Below are positions 11,791 to 19,680 of a DNA stretch of 35,159 nt, piece by piece. Made by a program: the position numbers and the translations under genes. The DNA is taken from positions 1 to 35,159 of the forward strand of contig JAJQJM010000011.1 of the NCBI GenBank assembly GCA_021323475.1, written 5' to 3'. Under the pieces are notes generated by a model. The model worked only from the letters and a program-made list of their open reading frames with translations. It was not told the origin of the DNA and made no database searches. This stretch comes from Vampirovibrio sp. Lineage in GTDB: Bacteria; Cyanobacteriota; Vampirovibrionia; Vampirovibrionales; Vampirovibrionaceae. Every line of letters begins with the position of its first letter. The stretch's first letter is position 1.

Positions 11791-13215
11791 ATGAGCTATT
11801 CCAACCAAGCCTGGGCGCTTCTGAGCTGTCGAGCATTGCCGCTTGCGCTATGCATCTGTCTGTCCGGCGCCGCCTGGGCCGCGCCGGAACCGGGCATGCT
11901 TCCCTCTCTGGATTTAGCCCCTATCAGCCATTCCTCCGGCATCGCCGCTGAAACCATTACCCCCATTTCCGAATTAACCGGCAGCCCCATTATTGAGCCG
12001 GTAGCACCAGCAACGACCAACGCTGCCGCAAAGAGCGTAACCCCTTCCCCGTCTTCTCCATTCCAACCCGCATTGGCGCAACCGGCATCGTCTCAACCTG
12101 CCGAGCCTGAGCAGCCGACACTGAAGCCTAAACAGGCCCTGAATGAGCTTCAGCCCTTGCCATCCCTGACCCAGGCGCAACCCAAGCCAGGTAAAAAGCC
12201 TGAAAAAGCCCTGAAAAAAGCGCCTGAGAGATCGGATTCAAACCATTCAGCCCAAACTCCGTCGAAAACACCCGACGACCAACCCACCCCGCGCTTGGAA
12301 CAGCAAGCCGAACTTCCAGCGCCAGCCATTCAGCCTGCCGTCGCGGAAGCGAAACCGGCCAAGTCCCGGTTCTCCTTTGCAAACTTTGGCCTGACCAACC
12401 CTTTCCAGTCGGAAAGCGCCATGAAACCCATCAGCTACAGCCCGCTGCCGGGCATTGCCATTTTTCCGGTCATCAAACACGGCAATAACAAAGCCTTCAG
12501 CGATTTACCGCTGATTTTCGCCCGCGAGTACGCCTTGAAGATGGAGCAAAAAGTACCGGAAACCAAAGTATTCCACCCCGTGTACACCGTGGATGAACTG
12601 CGCATTCAAGGCATGGGGCACATTTACGATCAAGTCATGAAATACTATCTGAAAGCCGGTCGCCCGGAGCCTGCCGCCATGGATTACCTGCTGAAGCAGT
12701 TGGGCAGCAGCGGGCATAGCGTTTCCCGCGTCATCTTCGTGGAAGCCGACCTGGATACTGGCCACCCGGACGCCGCCACCAGCCTGATTGACCGGGCCAA
12801 GGCGCTGCTGACGGACGGCACTCCCCAGCAGATGAAATATTTCGTTCGCAGCCATCTCCAGATTTTTGACGCCGAAAAACCGGATTTCCCAATGGTCTGG
12901 TCCGGCAGTTGGAGCCGAACCGTTAAGAACAACCAGTTTTTTAACGTCACGCCGTCCGTATTTGCAGACAGCGACAGCCAGCAGGCATTCGCCAAAGTGT
13001 CCAGGGACATGAGCAGGGAGCTACTGTATGTCACTCCCAAGGAGGCATACATGGCGCCCCAGTATGATACCCAGGTTCAGGGCAAGCTGGTGTCCGGCAA
13101 AGAACCACCGTTTCCGAACCTGACGGAAACGCAACCGACCCGGAATCCGCTGACCAATGAAAACAAACAGGCCATTCAACGCATATTGCAGCGCCAGAAC
13201 GCTATTAGTCCTTAG
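11791..13215 (+). CDS. Secreted or periplasmic protein of unknown function with Pro/Ala-rich linker
   Basis: I do not recognise this family. The chosen ATG (11791) has GAGAGGA eight bases upstream and directly yields a signal peptide (short charged start, hydrophobic core LPLALCICLSGAAWA, AWA-A cleavage near residue 30). An upstream in-frame GTG/ATG would add residues before it. About residues 30-215 are low complexity (Pro, Ala, Gln, Lys, Ser), like a periplasm-spanning linker. From about 220 to 430 is a folded-looking domain that starts with YSPLPGIAIFPVIKHGNN and contains LPLIFAREYALKMEQKVPE and VSRVIFVEADLDTGHPDA. The alternation of VIF/AIF strands and long helices resembles proteins that handle a lipoprotein-like or TolB-N-type fold, but this is a guess. 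Divergent from purB. Confidence 0.8.
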   Translation: MSYSNQAWALLSCRALPLALCICLSGAAWAAPEPGMLPSLDLAPISHSSGIAAETITPISELTGSPIIEPVAPATTNAAAKSVTPSPSSPFQPALAQPASSQPAEPEQPTLKPKQALNELQPLPSLTQAQPKPGKKPEKALKKAPERSDSNHSAQTPSKTPDDQPTPRLEQQAELPAPAIQPAVAEAKPAKSRFSFANFGLTNPFQSESAMKPISYSPLPGIAIFPVIKHGNNKAFSDLPLIFAREYALKMEQKVPETKVFHPVYTVDELRIQGMGHIYDQVMKYYLKAGRPEPAAMDYLLKQLGSSGHSVSRVIFVEADLDTGHPDAATSLIDRAKALLTDGTPQQMKYFVRSHLQIFDAEKPDFPMVWSGSWSRTVKNNQFFNVTPSVFADSDSQQAFAKVSRDMSRELLYVTPKEAYMAPQYDTQVQGKLVSGKEPPFPNLTETQPTRNPLTNENKQAIQRILQRQNAISP

Positions 13216-13343
13216 TCTTGGATGGGATGGGTATTAGTGCTCGGTGAAACAGTTGACAGTTTTTGCGCTGAAGGGTTTGTCTCTCGCTTTTTAACTTCTT
13301 ATATTGCGTTTTCGGATGTTGTGATCGTACTTCAGCCAGGTGG

Positions 13344-13523
13344 CTATTCAATGATTTGTGCTTTATAACCGTCGGTTTCATGCTGACGGATGTAGTTCCG
13401 TAACGCCTCGCGAATCAGTTCGCTGCGGGAACGTTGTTCTTCATCGGCGAGCAGGTCGATTTCCGACAGGAATTTCTCCGGCAGGGAAATCAGAACTCTG
13501 GTGCTCTTGGATGCTTTTGCCAT
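13344..13523 (-). CDS. Ribbon-helix-helix (CopG-like) DNA-binding protein, copy 2
   Basis: A 59-residue protein read on the minus strand from ATG 13523 to TAG 13344. It begins MAKASKSTRVLISLPEKFL, a beta strand with alternating residues. EIDLLADEEQRSRSELIREAL follows, with the RSELIREALR helix that defines the ribbon-helix-helix fold of CopG/MetJ/ParD-type repressors and antitoxins. AAAGGAG lies about ten bases before the start. It follows a closely similar gene by 40 bases on the same strand. No toxin-like gene lies in the next 128 bases. Likely an autoregulatory DNA-binding dimer; target unknown. Confidence 0.85.
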   Translation of the reverse strand: MAKASKSTRVLISLPEKFLSEIDLLADEEQRSRSELIREALRNYIRQHETDGYKAQIIE

Positions 13524-13563
13524 TGTTATAGGCTCCTTTCATTGTGGAATATTGCGCTTGTTT

Positions 13564-13731
13564 TTATTCCAGGAGGATTGAATCAATCAGGTTGCCGCTG
13601 GAGCCGCGACGACGCATATATACGCGCAATGCCTGGCGGATTAGCTCGCTACGGGTGCGTTGCTCCATATCGGCGATTTCATCAATTTTGTCCAGAAAAT
13701 CTTCTCGCATCGAAATCAAAACTTTTGCCAT
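13564..13731 (-). CDS. Ribbon-helix-helix (CopG-like) DNA-binding protein, copy 1
   Basis: A 55-residue protein on the minus strand from ATG 13731 to TAA 13564. It reads MAKVLISMREDFLDKIDEIA then MEQRTRSELIRQALRVYMRR, the same strand-helix-helix layout and the same RSELIR-AL core as its downstream neighbour. The two are therefore tandem paralogues. GGAGGAG sits a few bases before the ATG, a strong ribosome site. The tail, with SSGNLIDSILLE, differs from the neighbour. It could be an antitoxin or plasmid-copy-type repressor by fold, but no partner toxin accompanies it. The two products may form homo- or heterodimers. Confidence 0.85.
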   Translation of the reverse strand: MAKVLISMREDFLDKIDEIADMEQRTRSELIRQALRVYMRRRGSSGNLIDSILLE

Positions 13732-14148
13732 TTCAAAACTCCTCCATGACTGGCCGGCTTATTGAGAGGGGATATAATTACGCTAAATAAATAAAAACAA
13801 GCCAAAGCGTCAAATTGCCTCATTTTTAGCGGAATGTTAAATACTTTTTACACCTTAATCCTGACGTTCTTATATAAAACTGATTCACTCTGGCCAGCCA
13901 TACGACCATATCCCTGCGCCATAAAAAGCACATAAGATAAGCTCGAATATAATCATCTCGTATTACACTTGTATCTATTCTTGAGAAATCCAGGATATTT
14001 GGGTATCCCTCCAGAGGGTGATATTGATGAATTCAATATGTAATAAATCTTTACGTTTCAAAAGGTGTCAGATCAGATACGGCTGGGTTGAACATTTCAC
14101 TCCACTGGCTGAAAATACAGTATTCCTCAATAACAGACCATTTGCACT
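13732..14148. other. AT-rich intergenic region upstream of mtaB and the RHH pair
   Basis: This 417-base stretch is visibly more AT-rich than its surroundings and holds no credible gene or RNA that I can recognise. On the minus strand TTGTTT (13800-13795) and TTATAT (13777-13772), 17 bases apart, are a weak candidate promoter for the RHH genes. A partly symmetrical segment CCCTCCAGAGGG is near 14008. Low GC next to small DNA-binding genes may mark acquired DNA. Confidence 0.45.
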
Positions 14149-15510
14149 ATGCCAAAGCTGAGCAGTTCCACCACTTCAGAAACCGAACATTTACAAAGTC
14201 CTGCCATTCAAAGAACCGTGGCCTTCCACACGCTGGGCTGTAAAGCCAATCAACTGGAAACCTCCACCCTGGCCCATCAATTTCAGGAGCAAGGGTGGCA
14301 GATGGTGCCTTTCGACGAGGCGGCCGAAGTCTACGTGATTAACACCTGCACGGTAACGGAACGGAGTGACAATGAATCCAGGCGGATGATTCGGCGGGCC
14401 AGATTATCGAACCCTCAGGCCCGCATTGCGGTGACAGGTTGTTATGCCCAGGTTTCCCCGGATGAGCTGGCCGGTTTGGACGGTGTGAGCTTTGTGATCG
14501 GCAATAATTTCAAGGACCAGATTGTCAACATTGTGGAAACGGCGCCCATTTCGGAACAACCGTTGGTAAAAGTCTCCGAAATCGACAAAAGCCGGATTAT
14601 GGTAGGCGCCTCTTCAGCGGCAATTGACCGAACCCGTGGCAGCCTGAAGATTCAGGACGGCTGCGATTATAAATGCACCTATTGCATTATCTGGGAAGCC
14701 CGTGGGCTCAGCCGCAGCCTGCCGGTTGAGGACGTTAAATACCAGCTCAAGCGCATGCTGGAGGGCGGCTTTAAGGAAATTATGCTGACCGGCATTAATA
14801 TTGGCCAATACGAGCATGACGGTCAGGATCTGGCGGACTTATTGAACGAGTTAATCACTCTGCCGGGCCAATTCCGGTTGCGTTTAACCTCGCTGGACCC
14901 CATGGAAGTCAGCGACAAGCTGATTGAGACGGTGGCCAAATCCGACGGTAAAATTTGCCCCCATTTTCATTTGTCTGCCCAAAGCGCGGAGGATTACGTT
15001 CTCAAACGTATGGGCCGTCGGCACCATGTGGCGGACATGGTGCGGGTATGCGAAACCATTGCCAGGCACCTTCCCCACGCCTCGGTCGGCTCGGATATTA
15101 TCGTCGGCTTTCCGGGGGAAACGGCGGAGCGCTTTGAGGCCACCTATACCACCCTGAAAAGCACGTACATGAACTATTTTCACGTGTTTAGCTACTCCAA
15201 GCGCAAGGGCACACCGGCGGCCAGCTTCCCGGATCAGGTGCCGGAGCGCGAGAAAAAAGCCCGCGCCCAACATTTGAGAGATCTCTCCGATACCAAAAGC
15301 CTGAGTTACCGCCGGCAATTCATCGGTCAGGAACTCGCCGTCATCGTGGAAGAGGGCTGTGAGCAGGGCATGAGCGAGAATTACCTGAAAGTGCAACTGA
15401 ACGCCAACGGCTTTGCGCTGCAACCCAATGACTGGGCTCTGCTGGAAATTACCTCTGTTGATGCGGAGCAAACCCACGCCATCGTCCGTAGCGTGTTGCC
15501 CGCCCATTAA
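14149..15510 (+). CDS. mtaB: tRNA t6A37 methylthiotransferase MtaB
   Basis: A radical-SAM enzyme that inserts a methylthio group into N6-threonylcarbamoyladenosine at position 37 of ANN-decoding tRNAs. The N-terminal UPF0004 domain carries the auxiliary iron-sulfur cluster cysteines C31 (HTLGCKANQLE), C67 (NTCTVT) and C98 (TGCYAQ). The radical SAM motif CDYKCTYC supplies C172, C176 and C179. A TRAM-like RNA-binding region closes the 453 residues. HTLGCKANQ is the MtaB form, whereas MiaB and RimO have different sequences here. The ATG at 14149 has no clear Shine-Dalgarno, and the first 20 residues look non-conserved, so the start is uncertain. Confidence 0.92.
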   Translation: MPKLSSSTTSETEHLQSPAIQRTVAFHTLGCKANQLETSTLAHQFQEQGWQMVPFDEAAEVYVINTCTVTERSDNESRRMIRRARLSNPQARIAVTGCYAQVSPDELAGLDGVSFVIGNNFKDQIVNIVETAPISEQPLVKVSEIDKSRIMVGASSAAIDRTRGSLKIQDGCDYKCTYCIIWEARGLSRSLPVEDVKYQLKRMLEGGFKEIMLTGINIGQYEHDGQDLADLLNELITLPGQFRLRLTSLDPMEVSDKLIETVAKSDGKICPHFHLSAQSAEDYVLKRMGRRHHVADMVRVCETIARHLPHASVGSDIIVGFPGETAERFEATYTTLKSTYMNYFHVFSYSKRKGTPAASFPDQVPEREKKARAQHLRDLSDTKSLSYRRQFIGQELAVIVEEGCEQGMSENYLKVQLNANGFALQPNDWALLEITSVDAEQTHAIVRSVLPAH

Positions 15511-15824
15511 AATCCCCTTGAAACCCCGTTGGCGTATTGAGCTTATTTTTTGTCATGACCATTCACCGTCATTGCCAGGCGTGAAACATCCCTGTCATTG
15601 CGAGTGACCAGCGGAAGCGCGGCAATCTGCTGTCTGTGTCCGTTGAATGAGTGCGTCCCGGCACGGCATAGCAGATTGTTTCGTCGTTTCACGCCTCGCA
15701 ATGACAGCGCCCTATGCCAGGGAAGGATATCACCTGAAAAATTGTTAGCAGGGGTATACTATATATCACAAGGCCATTTATTACCTGTTTTTATAACCGC
15801 ACCTTTTCCGTAAAAACAGGTTTC
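15511..15824. other. Non-coding spacer after mtaB
   Basis: A 314-base spacer that is mostly taken up by the palindromic repeat element at 15568-15706. The rest, up to 15824, is AT-rich with a TATACTATATATC stretch near 15756 that could serve as a -10 for the following small gene. No -35 at the right distance is clear. Confidence 0.5.
15568..15706. repeat. Composite palindromic (MITE-like / REP-like) element
   Basis: Terminal 12-base perfect inverted repeats TGTCATTGCGAG (15593-15604) and CTCGCAATGACA (15695-15706) enclose an inner 9-base pair CAATCTGCT (15623-15631) and AGCAGATTG (15670-15678). A second left arm, GTCATTGCCAGGCGTGAAAC (15568-15587), pairs with 15686-15705 at 19 of 20 positions, so two left arms compete for one right arm. 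The CATTGCGAG...CAATCTGCT wording matches a family of dispersed non-coding palindromes that I remember from many bacterial genomes. No ORF or transposase inside. Confidence 0.8.
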
Positions 15825-16142
15825 ATGCGAGTACGGAAAGACGAGAGAAACAAAGACCTTCAGGGAGCTGGAACATTGGATATGGAGATGAATGAAGGGC
15901 TCACGGGAGCCGAGTCCGAGTATGGCGCCAATCGCCACTCTGTTTACGCGAAAGGCCCATTCAAACCGCGGCACAACCCGGATGAACCCGTGTTTTACTT
16001 GGTGGATCCGGACCCAACACACGCCCCATTAGCGGATTCTTCGCAGCCGGGCACCGCGGAAGATGCGCCAGTGTCCGACCCACTGCCCAAGCAGGGCCAC
16101 TTGCCGGATGAGCAATTAAGCCCGCCACCACGGGACGCTTAA
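15825..16142 (+). CDS. Small acidic hypothetical protein
   Basis: A polar, Pro/Asp/Glu-rich reading frame of up to 105 residues with no recognisable domain, no signal peptide and no membrane helix. The C-terminal part (PDPTHAPLADSS, DPLPKQGHLPDEQLSPPPRD) looks intrinsically disordered. The ATG at 15825 has no Shine-Dalgarno. The in-frame TTG at 15876 has AGGGAG eight bases before it, and an ATG lies at 15882, so the true protein may be about 86-88 residues. It stands alone between the repeat element and metG. It may be a lineage-specific gene or a chance frame. Confidence 0.5.
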   Translation: MRVRKDERNKDLQGAGTLDMEMNEGLTGAESEYGANRHSVYAKGPFKPRHNPDEPVFYLVDPDPTHAPLADSSQPGTAEDAPVSDPLPKQGHLPDEQLSPPPRDA

Positions 16143-16330
16143 TGACCGCCTCCGACCGCTTGGCACAACTGGCAAGGCGTTCCCGGCGACACACAGGGCA
16201 TTAAAATTCATAACGCTTGGCATCACCGGATATTTGCAACGAACGGCATACCTTTGAGAGAATAGATCGAGAATGCCCCAGCCTCCCGCAGGGGAGAGGC
16301 CATATTGTTCAACCGGAAAGACGCCGAGCC

Positions 16331-17890
16331 ATGAGCGAAAACACCTACTACATCACAACTGCCATCGATTACGTCAACGCGGCCCCACACCTTGGGCATG
16401 CTTACGAGAAAATCGCCACCGACGTCATGGCCCGGTTCCAGCGTCTGCTGGGCAAAGAGGTGTTCTTTCTGACCGGGACGGACGAGCATGGCACCAAGGT
16501 GGAAAAAACCGCTCAGGCGCGTGGCTTAACACCCAAGCAACACACCGATGAACTGGTGGAAGAATTCAAAAAAGCCTGGCAATACCTGAATTTAACCTAT
16601 GACCGCTTCATCCGCACCACGGATAAAGACCATTACGAGGTGGTGGAGTACCTGTGGCGCAAAATGGCGGCCAAGGGCGATATTGAAAAGCGCGCCTACA
16701 AAGGGCTGTATTGCTCCGGCTGCGAAAAATTCGTCACCGAGCGCGACCTGAATGAGGCGGGCGAATGCCCCAACCACCAGCGCAAGCCGGAAGAAGTGGA
16801 GGAAGAGAACTACTTCTTCAAGCTCAGCAAGTATAAAGAGGCCATTCAGACCCATATCCGCAACAATCCCGGCTTTGTGCTACCGGATTTCCGCGCGGCG
16901 GAAGTGCTGCAAATGCTGGAGGATGTAGAGGACATCAGCGTATCCCGGCATAAGGATTCCGTAAGCTGGGGTATCCCGGTGCCGGACGATGCCGATCAGG
17001 TCATCTACGTGTGGATTGACGCCCTCAGCAACTACGTTACCGGCATTGGCTACCAGCACGATGAGGCATTGTTCAACAAGTTCTGGCCGGCTATCCATAT
17101 CATTGGCAAGGACATTCTGCGATTCCACGCCATTTACTGGCCCGCCATGTTGATGTCCGCTGAAATTCCGCTGCCGCAACAGGTGTTTGCCCACGGCTTC
17201 ATTAACATTAACGATGCCAAAATCAGCAAGAGCGTTGGCAATGTAGTGTCCCCGTTCACGTTGCAGGAGCGCTTCGATCTGCCTAACCCGGACCCGATTC
17301 GCTATTACCTGATGACCGTGGCCACTTTCGGGCAGGACGGCAGCTTTACGGAAGATGATTTCAAGCTGAAGGTGAACGCCGATTTGGCGAATAACCTGGG
17401 CAACCTGCTGAACCGTACCCTGAACATGACCAATAAGTACTTCGACGGCCAGGTACCGCAGTCTCAACATGCCAAGCCGGGCGTATTGCACACGGAAGGC
17501 GTGGATGAAGTGCGGCAGGCATTTGAAAACTACGATTTCCAGAAGGCTGCCGACCTGATTCTGCAACTGGTGGACTGGGCCAACAAGGAAATCAACGACA
17601 AGGAGCCCTGGACGCTGTTCAAGGAAGGCAAACTCCAGGAACTGGCCGACCTGATGTACACCGTGCTGGAAACCCTGCGGCAAGTCGCCATCATGCTCAG
17701 CCCGATTACGCCGGTATTGAGCGATGAAATCTGGTCGCAACTGGGTTATCAGGCGTCGTTGAGTGACCTGATGCCCCGCTGGGACGACATTGCCAACTCC
17801 AACATCCAGCCCGGCCAGCGTGTCAATCTGCAAGGCCCCATCCTCCCCCGCCTGGACAGCGAATTGGCCGGCGCCAACAAGAAGAAGTGA
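16331..17890 (+). CDS. metG: Methionyl-tRNA synthetase
   Basis: Class I synthetase that charges tRNA-Met. From ATG 16331 (GGAAAG ten bases upstream) it has 519 residues. It has the HIGH-type motif HLGH (20-23) after the usual ITTAIDYVNAAPHLGHAYE opening, and the KMSKS-type motif KISKS (297-301) with NDAKISKSVGNVV. The connective peptide carries a zinc site CSGC (128-131) and CPNH (146-149). The alpha-helical anticodon domain follows. The protein ends there, with no fused C-terminal EMAPII/tRNA-binding domain. The frame stays open upstream to 16217 but that extension lacks homology and a ribosome site. A 20-base imperfect hairpin (near 16280) precedes the start. Confidence 0.95.
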   Translation: MSENTYYITTAIDYVNAAPHLGHAYEKIATDVMARFQRLLGKEVFFLTGTDEHGTKVEKTAQARGLTPKQHTDELVEEFKKAWQYLNLTYDRFIRTTDKDHYEVVEYLWRKMAAKGDIEKRAYKGLYCSGCEKFVTERDLNEAGECPNHQRKPEEVEEENYFFKLSKYKEAIQTHIRNNPGFVLPDFRAAEVLQMLEDVEDISVSRHKDSVSWGIPVPDDADQVIYVWIDALSNYVTGIGYQHDEALFNKFWPAIHIIGKDILRFHAIYWPAMLMSAEIPLPQQVFAHGFININDAKISKSVGNVVSPFTLQERFDLPNPDPIRYYLMTVATFGQDGSFTEDDFKLKVNADLANNLGNLLNRTLNMTNKYFDGQVPQSQHAKPGVLHTEGVDEVRQAFENYDFQKAADLILQLVDWANKEINDKEPWTLFKEGKLQELADLMYTVLETLRQVAIMLSPITPVLSDEIWSQLGYQASLSDLMPRWDDIANSNIQPGQRVNLQGPILPRLDSELAGANKKK

Positions 17891-17997
17891 TTGGCATTTC
17901 AGCCTTGTATCGACTGGCTATCCGTAATAGCGTTCAATCCATGCGTAAAGTTTGGACTGGAGTGGCGCAATTTGCGGTTTGTTCCAGTATGATAGGA

Positions 17998-18016
17998 GTA
18001 GCACTTGAGCTGCTAC
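17998..18016. repeat. Short inverted repeat upstream of the zinc-finger-like gene
   Basis: Arms GTAGCA (17998-18003) and TGCTAC (18011-18016) with a 7-base centre lie 36 bases before the start at 18053. No T-run follows, so it is not a terminator for metG; an operator or leader hairpin is possible. Confidence 0.35.
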
Positions 18017-18052
18017 GGTTATGAATCACAGAAATGAATGTAAGATCCCACT

Positions 18053-18562
18053 ATGAACTGCGACCAATTCAAACAGGCTTATCATAAATTTGACGGGGCT
18101 CCCAATGTCATCCACTGGAAAGATTGGGAAACGCGTGAGTACGGGGCGTATTCCGACCACATGCAGGACTGCCCCGGTTGCCGGGATTGGTTCCAGACCC
18201 AGCAGCTTGAGGAATGGAAAGTGGATACCACGCCATACCCGTGCGTCCACATGGCATACCAGGCCAATTACCGCTGCGGCAGCCATCAGGACCCGTGGGA
18301 ATGCCCCAGCGTGCTGATTGCCTACATGGAAACCTTTGATGAATACGGCATCCCGGTGCGGGACGGCGGGGAATCCTACTGGAAAATTGATAATTGCCCG
18401 TGGTGCGGCATTCAATTGCCGGAATCCAAGCGGGAACTGTGGATTAAAAAACTACGAGCGCTGGGTTACGATCCGTTTGGGGATTACGAGAAAATCCCGG
18501 TGGAATACCGGACCTCCAAGTGGTACCGCAACGGGGATACACCGCACCTGCGTTTGGTGTAA
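18053..18562 (+). CDS. Cys-rich putative zinc-binding protein, C-terminal part like DUF6980
   Basis: A 169-residue cytoplasmic-looking protein. Near the start, SDHMQDCPGC (H36, C40, C43) has the HxxxCxxC spacing of the zinc finger found in anti-sigma factors. C64-H66, C75 and C84 may form a second site. The C-terminal part, FDEYGIPVRDGGESYWKIDN then CPWCGIQLPESKRELW (C115, C118), closely matches what I remember of the DUF6980 family, a small zinc-ribbon-like domain of unknown role. The two halves together look like a duplicated or fused zinc protein. It ends 11 bases before tatD, so the two are probably cotranscribed. No function can be assigned. Confidence 0.75.
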   Translation: MNCDQFKQAYHKFDGAPNVIHWKDWETREYGAYSDHMQDCPGCRDWFQTQQLEEWKVDTTPYPCVHMAYQANYRCGSHQDPWECPSVLIAYMETFDEYGIPVRDGGESYWKIDNCPWCGIQLPESKRELWIKKLRALGYDPFGDYEKIPVEYRTSKWYRNGDTPHLRLV

Positions 18563-18573
18563 AATCGTTCCCC

Positions 18574-19377
18574 ATGAGCACCATTTCCATTATCGATACC
18601 CACTGCCACCTGGATTACATTCAGCGGCAGGAAGACCACCCGGAAGGCCAGACCGGCACCGATCCGGTAGAAGTCCTGGCGCGCGCCAAGGCGGTGGGCG
18701 TGGAATTGCTGGTCAATCCCAGCGTGACCCCGGCTCGCTTTGCAGAAGTCATTGCGCTGGCGGAGCGGTTTGATAACGTCTATGCCGCCGTTGCCGTGCA
18801 TCCTACGGATGTGACGGATATTGCCGAGAACGACCGATGGCTGGATGAGGTGGAAGCATTGCTCTCCCACCCGAAAGTCGTCGCCATCGGGGAAACCGGG
18901 CTGGACTATTACTGGGATACCACCCAGGTAGACCTGCAAAAGCGCTGCTTCAAAGGCTTATTGGAATTGGGCCGCAAACACGATTTACCGGTGATCGTGC
19001 ATGACCGCGAAGCGCATGAGGATGTGGCCCAAATGATTACCGAGGTGCCCGGTGTGCGAGGCATTATGCATTGTTTCTCCGGGGATGCGGCTTTTGCCCG
19101 GCAGATGATTGAAAAGAATTTCTACATTAGCTTTGCGGGCAATTTAACCTTTAAAAAAGCGGAAAATTTGCATGAGGCCGCCAGGGAAACCCCGCTGGAA
19201 TGGATTCTGGCGGAGACGGATTCGCCCTTCCTCAGCCCGGTTCCGTTTCGCGGCAAACCCAACGAGCCTGCCCGCGTAAAGCACGTGGTGGAAAAAATCG
19301 CCGAACTGAAGGGTCTTTCCTACGAGGAAGTGGCCGAGGCCACCACCCGCAACGCCCGCAAGGTGTTTGGGCTTTAG
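18574..19377 (+). CDS. tatD: TatD-family metal-dependent deoxyribonuclease
   Basis: TatD-type hydrolases are two-metal TIM-barrel nucleases (3'-5' exonuclease or DNA-repair-type activity). From ATG 18574 the 267-residue protein has all metal ligands: H10 and H12 in DTHCHLD, E107 in IGETGLDYY, H143 in VIVHDREAH, H166 in IMHCFSG and D216 in AETDSPFL. The frame is open further up to 18520, overlapping the previous gene, but homology begins at MSTISIIDTH. No ribosome site is visible, so translation may be coupled to the gene ending 11 bases before. The gene order metG then tatD, here with one gene between, is common in bacteria. Confidence 0.92.
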   Translation: MSTISIIDTHCHLDYIQRQEDHPEGQTGTDPVEVLARAKAVGVELLVNPSVTPARFAEVIALAERFDNVYAAVAVHPTDVTDIAENDRWLDEVEALLSHPKVVAIGETGLDYYWDTTQVDLQKRCFKGLLELGRKHDLPVIVHDREAHEDVAQMITEVPGVRGIMHCFSGDAAFARQMIEKNFYISFAGNLTFKKAENLHEAARETPLEWILAETDSPFLSPVPFRGKPNEPARVKHVVEKIAELKGLSYEEVAEATTRNARKVFGL

Positions 19378-19390
19378 TCAGTCTTAGTCG

Positions 19391-19420
19391 TTGGCTCATT
19401 GGCTCCTCTGGGGCTACAAT
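19391..19420 (+). promoter_or_regulatory. Candidate promoter for the DUF3343-like/lipoprotein pair
   Basis: TTGGCT (19391-19396), an 18-base spacer and TACAAT (19415-19420) are a plausible sigma70 pair about 35 bases upstream of the ATG at 19456, soon after the tatD stop. Confidence 0.4.
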
Positions 19421-19455
19421 AGAGACATGAGAGCCCGCATGGGATAGAGATTTTT

Positions 19456-19680
19456 ATGCTGATTGTGCTTCCTTCCACGCCGACGACCGAGAATGCCAGC
19501 CAATGGCTGAATGAACGGAATATTGCGCATCAAGTGATTCCGATTCCTGAGTCGCTGGGCTATAAAACCGGCTCGGATATCGGCATTTATATTGAAAGCT
19601 CGGATCAGCAAGGGGTGCCCATGGAGCTGACCAAGGCCCGCTTTGTGGTGATGCGGGTATTCAAGGATTTTAAATTATGA
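19456..19680 (+). CDS. Small DUF3343-like protein
   Basis: A 74-residue protein: MLIVLPSTPTTENASQWLNE, then RNIAHQVIPIPESLGYKTG and DIGIYIE. The order strand, helix, short strand with IPIP, then Gly-rich turn and strand matches the DUF3343 family, small proteins often proposed as selenium or sulfur carriers. The conserved Cys-Gly after the IPxP motif is replaced here (GSDIG), so the carrier role, if any, may be lost. The stop overlaps the start of the next gene by four bases (ATGA), which implies translational coupling to the sugar-binding lipoprotein. That pairing is unexpected. Confidence 0.65.
   Translation: MLIVLPSTPTTENASQWLNERNIAHQVIPIPESLGYKTGSDIGIYIESSDQQGVPMELTKARFVVMRVFKDFKL

Noticed and set aside
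13344-13731. Classical toxin-antitoxin operon
   Set aside because: Both products are ribbon-helix-helix proteins; no toxin frame follows or precedes them.
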